Assembly (NCBI GenBank): GCA_937880125.1
Contig: CALFLU010000075.1
Location: 1 to 8,906, forward strand
Length of the DNA: 8,906 nucleotides
From: an uncultured Eubacteriaceae bacterium
GTDB taxonomy: Bacteria > Bacillota > Clostridia > Eubacteriales > UBA1433
Direction: 5' to 3'
Shown: positions 6,407-8,906 of the stretch, piece by piece
Numbering within the stretch: the first letter of the stretch is position 1
Layout: every line of letters begins with the position of its first letter
Made by a program: the position numbers and the translations under genes
The notes under the pieces: generated by a model
What the model was told of the DNA's origin: nothing
The model's database searches: none
Seen by the model: only the letters and a program-made list of their open reading frames with translations

Positions 6407-7129
6407 ATGGAATTTTTATACATCGAAGGAAAACGCGCCGTGGAAGAGGCCATTAAGGCGGGCGCAAACATCAATTATATTATGTTGGCCGACGGCTTGC
6501 ACCTGGGCGGCATTGTGGCTTTGGCAAAGGAGAAGAATATCCGCACAAAGCTTGTGAGCCGAACGAAGATGGACTATACGTCAAAAACAAAAAAACACCA
6601 GGGCGTCATTGCCGTGCTGTCTGCCTTTAGCTATAGCGATGTGGACGATATGTTGGCGTCGGCACAGCAAGAGGGCACCAAGCCCTTTGTTGTCATTGCC
6701 GACCAAATAACCGATCCCCATAATTTGGGTGCCATCATTCGCAGCGCCGAGTGTTTTGGCGCACATGGTGTCATTATTCCCAAAAATCGTTCAGCCGAAG
6801 TCAATGAAACGGTTTATCGTTCTTCAGCGGGCGCTGCAAGTCGCATAAAAATTGCGCAAGTCACGAACCTTTCGGCCGAAATAGAGCGATTGAAGCAAAA
6901 AAATCTTTGGATTATCGGTGCGGATATGGAGGGCGATGCTTTTGAAGAGGCCGATTTTGATCTCCCCCTTGCGCTGGTGTTGGGCGCGGAAGGCAGCGGT
7001 ATCAGCCGCCTTGTCAAAGAAAAGTGCGACTTTCTCATCAACATTCCCCTCAAGGGGCAAATTGCTTCGTTAAATGTGTCGGTGGCTGCCGGGATTTTTT
7101 TCTATAAAATCAGCAAGGTGCGCAAATAA
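6407..7129 (+). CDS. rlmB: 23S rRNA 2'-O-ribose methyltransferase, SpoU/TrmH family (RlmB type)
   Basis: This is a SPOUT-fold (trefoil-knot) SAM-dependent methyltransferase of 240 residues. RlmB methylates the 2'-OH of a conserved guanosine (2251 in E. coli) in the ribosomal peptidyl-transferase region. Residues 5-75 are the RNA-binding substrate domain (IEGKRAVEEAI, KHQGVIAVLSAF). The three SpoU motifs are complete: motif 1 at about 98-117 (ADQITDPHNLGAIIRSAECF, with Asn106 and Arg112), motif 2 at about 191-200 (LGAEGSGIS), and motif 3 at about 213-228 (IPLKGQIASLNVSVAA). AGGA at 6391-6394 is 12 bases before the ATG. Only 3 bases separate it from the next gene. The exact target nucleotide is inferred from family and from the thyX-rlmB-rae1 gene order, as TrmH-family paralogues look similar. 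Confidence 0.93.
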   Translation: MEFLYIEGKRAVEEAIKAGANINYIMLADGLHLGGIVALAKEKNIRTKLVSRTKMDYTSKTKKHQGVIAVLSAFSYSDVDDMLASAQQEGTKPFVVIADQITDPHNLGAIIRSAECFGAHGVIIPKNRSAEVNETVYRSSAGAASRIKIAQVTNLSAEIERLKQKNLWIIGADMEGDAFEEADFDLPLALVLGAEGSGISRLVKEKCDFLINIPLKGQIASLNVSVAAGIFFYKISKVRK

Positions 7130-7132
7130 GCC

Positions 7133-7612
7133 ATGGACACCGTGATTGTAGATGCCTACAACGTCATCAACTCCTGGGAAACAACGGCCGCTATTGCAAA
7201 AGACGACATGGCCGCCGCCCGCGATTTTCTCAACGATGCGCTTCAAAGTTATGCCGCTTATACGGGCATTCATTTGATTGTGGTCTATGATGCCTACAAA
7301 ACCGACGCCGCAACGGAGACCATCACCCAATTGAATCATATGCAAATTGTCTACACCAAAGCGCGGCAAACTGCGGATGCCTACATTGAATCTTTGGTCT
7401 TTCAGATGAAAAACCTCGAAAACGTCGGGGTTGTTTCTTCGGATTGGACATTGCAGCAAATGGTCATCAGCGGCGGGTTGCTGCGCATACCCGTATCCGA
7501 ATTCGCCGCAAAAATCCAGTTTATTCAACGGCAGATTGAAGCCAAATACAGCAAAACTTCCCCTGACAACCCACCCTTTTCAAATCCTGTTTTTAAAAAT
7601 CACCTGCTCTAG
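7133..7612 (+). CDS. rae1: NYN-domain ribosome-associated endoribonuclease (YacP/Rae1 family)
   Basis: The 159-residue product has the NYN/PIN-like fold with its acidic metal site: Asp7 and Asn10 in IVDAYNVI, Asp53 in VVYDAY, Asp82 in ARQTADAYIE and Asp104 in VVSSDW. In Bacillus subtilis the YacP protein Rae1 enters the ribosomal A site and cleaves specific mRNAs, and its gene follows the rlmB homologue, as here. It begins 3 bases after the rlmB stop, with AAGGTG (7115-7120) 12 bases upstream, so it is cotranscribed. The last ~20 residues (KTSPDNPPFSNPVFKNHLL) look unstructured. Family assignment is firm; that it acts exactly like Rae1 is inferred. Confidence 0.9.
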   Translation: MDTVIVDAYNVINSWETTAAIAKDDMAAARDFLNDALQSYAAYTGIHLIVVYDAYKTDAATETITQLNHMQIVYTKARQTADAYIESLVFQMKNLENVGVVSSDWTLQQMVISGGLLRIPVSEFAAKIQFIQRQIEAKYSKTSPDNPPFSNPVFKNHLL

Positions 7613-7672
7613 ATAACCTTTTGGTCAACCCTGTCGACTGCGGCTTTTTATAATGCTGTCTTGTATTATTTT

Positions 7673-7691
7673 TTCACACTGAATGTGTGAA
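7673..7691. repeat. Perfect 7-bp inverted repeat between convergent genes
   Basis: TTCACAC (7673-7679) and GTGTGAA (7685-7691) flank a 5-base centre. It sits 6 bases from the stop of the minus-strand reductase gene. Neither strand has a T run following the hairpin (the minus strand continues with A residues), so it does not fit a standard intrinsic terminator. It may be a weak terminator, an mRNA-end stabiliser or a protein-binding site. Confidence 0.5.
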
Positions 7692-7697
7692 CTATCT

Positions 7698-8687
7698 CTA
7701 AAAGACTTGTTTGTCATAGGTATTTTCGATAATTTTTACCAGATGATAAAATGTTTCGTTATAGGGAACCGACACCCCCCGTTTTTTGCCTTCCCGCACA
7801 ACCGCACCGTTGATAAAATCCACCTCGGTGATTTTTTTGTTTCTCATATCCACACCCATTGAGGGCAGATGCGGTGAGTTGAGCGTCAATGGCAGTGTTT
7901 CGGGATCGCCTATTGTATAGGGCACGCAGAACTTGTGCAGCATTTCCATGCTCACAGGTATTTGCATGGCGTTTGCCACACGACAAACCTCCTCGCCCAA
8001 CTTCATGGATAATTCCACGGCATCCTGCTGTGCATACCAATCTTTAATCACGATACGCGTGATACTGCACCCCGCATTGACAATGCTGTTTAGTGCAATT
8101 TTTGTCCAAATGCCTACTTCGGTATTTTCTTTATCATAGGGCAGATTGATATTGCTTTTTTTCAACAGATTGGTTATTTCTCCCACTTTTTCGATGCAAA
8201 GCGGATGGTTGGTTTTGGAGGCAAAGGAAGTTACCGTAGACACGGTGTTTGGCATAATGGCCTGGACCTCAACAATGCCGGGCTCGATAATTTTTCCCGC
8301 ATACATCGGCGGGCCATAGACAATGCGTTGGGGATCAAAATATTGTTCGGCAATGTCCACAGCTCCCCAACCATTCATCAATACCGCCACAACCGTGTCC
8401 TCTTTGGCGAGCTTTTTCACATTCTCCATGGCGCCATGCATAAATTGCCCTTTTACCTGCACAAAAATAAAGTCCGCTTTATCAAGCCCTTGGGCATCGA
8501 CTGCCGTGTCGATGCGACCGACTGCTTCCTCTGTGCCGTCTAAATAGCGCAAGGTTAATCCGGTTTCTTTAATCTTCTCCATGTGCGCCACAAAAGGATC
8601 GACCAAGACAACCTCTGCGCCACTCTTTTTTAAAAGCCCACCCATGATGGAGCCCATTGCGCCTGCGCCTACGATTGCAATTTTCAT
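7698..8687 (-). CDS. panE: Ketopantoate reductase family protein (PanE/ApbA-like)
   Basis: Ketopantoate reductase uses NADPH to make pantoate for pantothenate/CoA. The 329-residue protein starts with the Rossmann motif GAGAMG (7-12). It continues with VQVKG (Lys79), the Asn-Gly pair LMNGWG (Asn105), the catalytic Lys in IWTKIALNSIVNAG (Lys196, Asn200) and the Glu in TEVDFINGAVV (Glu288, Asn293). These are the positions of the catalytic residues of E. coli PanE (Asn98, Lys176, Glu256). The usual QNG is MNG here, and PSMGVD replaces the common SMLQD, so it may belong to a paralogous branch of 2-ketoacid reductases whose substrate is not proven. Length is slightly above the usual 290-310. AAAGGAG (complement of 8695-8701) is 7 bases before the ATG. 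It is transcribed alone, downstream of a tuf terminator. Confidence 0.85.
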   Translation of the reverse strand: MKIAIVGAGAMGSIMGGLLKKSGAEVVLVDPFVAHMEKIKETGLTLRYLDGTEEAVGRIDTAVDAQGLDKADFIFVQVKGQFMHGAMENVKKLAKEDTVVAVLMNGWGAVDIAEQYFDPQRIVYGPPMYAGKIIEPGIVEVQAIMPNTVSTVTSFASKTNHPLCIEKVGEITNLLKKSNINLPYDKENTEVGIWTKIALNSIVNAGCSITRIVIKDWYAQQDAVELSMKLGEEVCRVANAMQIPVSMEMLHKFCVPYTIGDPETLPLTLNSPHLPSMGVDMRNKKITEVDFINGAVVREGKKRGVSVPYNETFYHLVKIIENTYDKQVF

Positions 8688-8718
8688 TTTCTTTCTCCTT
8701 TGCGATTTTGATGATTAT

Positions 8719-8724
8719 TTTATA
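8719..8724 (-). promoter_or_regulatory. Possible -10 element of the reductase gene
   Basis: On the minus strand, TATAAA lies 31 bases before the ATG at 8687, in an AT-rich stretch between the tuf terminator and the gene. No convincing -35 hexamer is seen at 16-18 bases (a TTGTAA sits 21 bases away), so this is tentative. Confidence 0.35.
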
Positions 8725-8804
8725 CAAAGAAACTGAACAAAATCTTTACAAGCCCATTTTACACCAACAAAACCCCTGTTGCAGCTGTTATCTTTCTTTT
8801 AGAT

Positions 8805-8837
8805 AAAAAAAGAGAAGGTGTTTTCACCTTCTCTTTT
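8805..8837 (-). terminator. Strong rho-independent terminator of tuf
   Basis: A 13-bp stem (8808-8820 with 8825-8837; core AGAGAAGGTG/CACCTTCTCT) with a TTTT loop is followed on the minus strand by a run of T residues (complement of the A run at 8805-8810). It begins 7 bases beyond the EF-Tu stop codon. The near-symmetric A/T flanks could let it work weakly on the plus strand too. Confidence 0.93.
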
Positions 8838-8844
8838 CATTCTT

Positions 8845-8906
8845 TTATTCAATCACTTCCGCTACAACACCCGAGCCTACTGTTCTGCCGCCTTCTCTGA
8901 TTGCAA
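8845..8906 (-). CDS. tuf: Elongation factor Tu, C-terminal fragment (5' part beyond window edge)
   Basis: The last 20 codons on the minus strand read AIREGGRTVGSGVVAEVIE followed by TAA. This is the near-invariant end of EF-Tu domain 3, the GTPase that carries aminoacyl-tRNA to the ribosome. The rest of the gene is outside the window. The fragment is too short to tell whether the genome has one or two tuf copies. Confidence 0.93.
   Translation of the reverse strand, partial: AIREGGRTVGSGVVAEVIE

Noticed and set aside
7070..7528. 152-codon open frame on the minus strand
   Set aside because: Shadow of the rae1 gene and the end of rlmB, which have intact motifs on the plus strand.
7650..7674. 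ATAAT/ATTAT hairpin followed by T6 after rae1 as a plus-strand terminator
   Set aside because: Only five A-T pairs with a 10-base loop, too weak to call although the T run is suggestive.

Overview
The window reads as chromosomal DNA of a Gram-positive, low-to-mid GC bacterium, most likely a member of the Clostridia (Bacillota). The evidence is a flavin-dependent thymidylate synthase (thyX) next to rlmB and a YacP/Rae1-type NYN nuclease, AAGGAG-like ribosome binding sites, a lipoprotein with a transglutaminase-like domain, and a compact type IV pilus-like operon with an inner-membrane platform protein and a PilT ATPase. No mobile element, CRISPR array, tRNA or rRNA was seen.

Layout. Bases 2-205 (+) are the C-terminal ACT domain of an aspartate kinase, closed by a strong intrinsic terminator. 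Bases 337-1269 (-) encode a secreted lipoprotein with a Cys-His-Asp transglutaminase-like fold. A 189-base divergent promoter region, with an extended -10 promoter facing each way, separates it from a six-gene pilus-like operon (1459-5363, +): PilC/GspF platform protein, a small pilin-like membrane protein, a DUF4860-like membrane protein, a prepilin-like protein with a G|xxxxE signal, another single-pass membrane protein, and a PilT-type ATPase. A terminator follows. A second transcription unit (5606-7612, +) carries thyX, rlmB and rae1/yacP. On the minus strand, converging with it, is a ketopantoate-reductase-family gene (7698-8687). At the right edge (8845-8906, -) lies the C-terminus of elongation factor Tu with its terminator.

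How the parts fit. The six-gene operon is the accessory part of the window. It contains a platform, an ATPase whose motifs match the retraction enzyme PilT, and four small single-pass membrane proteins, only one of which has a recognisable prepilin signal. It lacks an assembly ATPase (PilB), a prepilin peptidase and an obvious major pilin, so it must depend on genes elsewhere or be a reduced, divergent pilus or secretion machine. Two promoter-like sequences near the end of the fifth gene could give the ATPase its own transcription. The thyX-rlmB-rae1 group is housekeeping (dTMP synthesis, 23S rRNA methylation, ribosome-associated mRNA cleavage). In related bacteria rlmB and rae1 are commonly followed by sigH and then the secE/nusG/tuf region. 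Here tuf is only 1.2 kb away but on the opposite strand, with a ketopantoate reductase gene where sigH would be expected.
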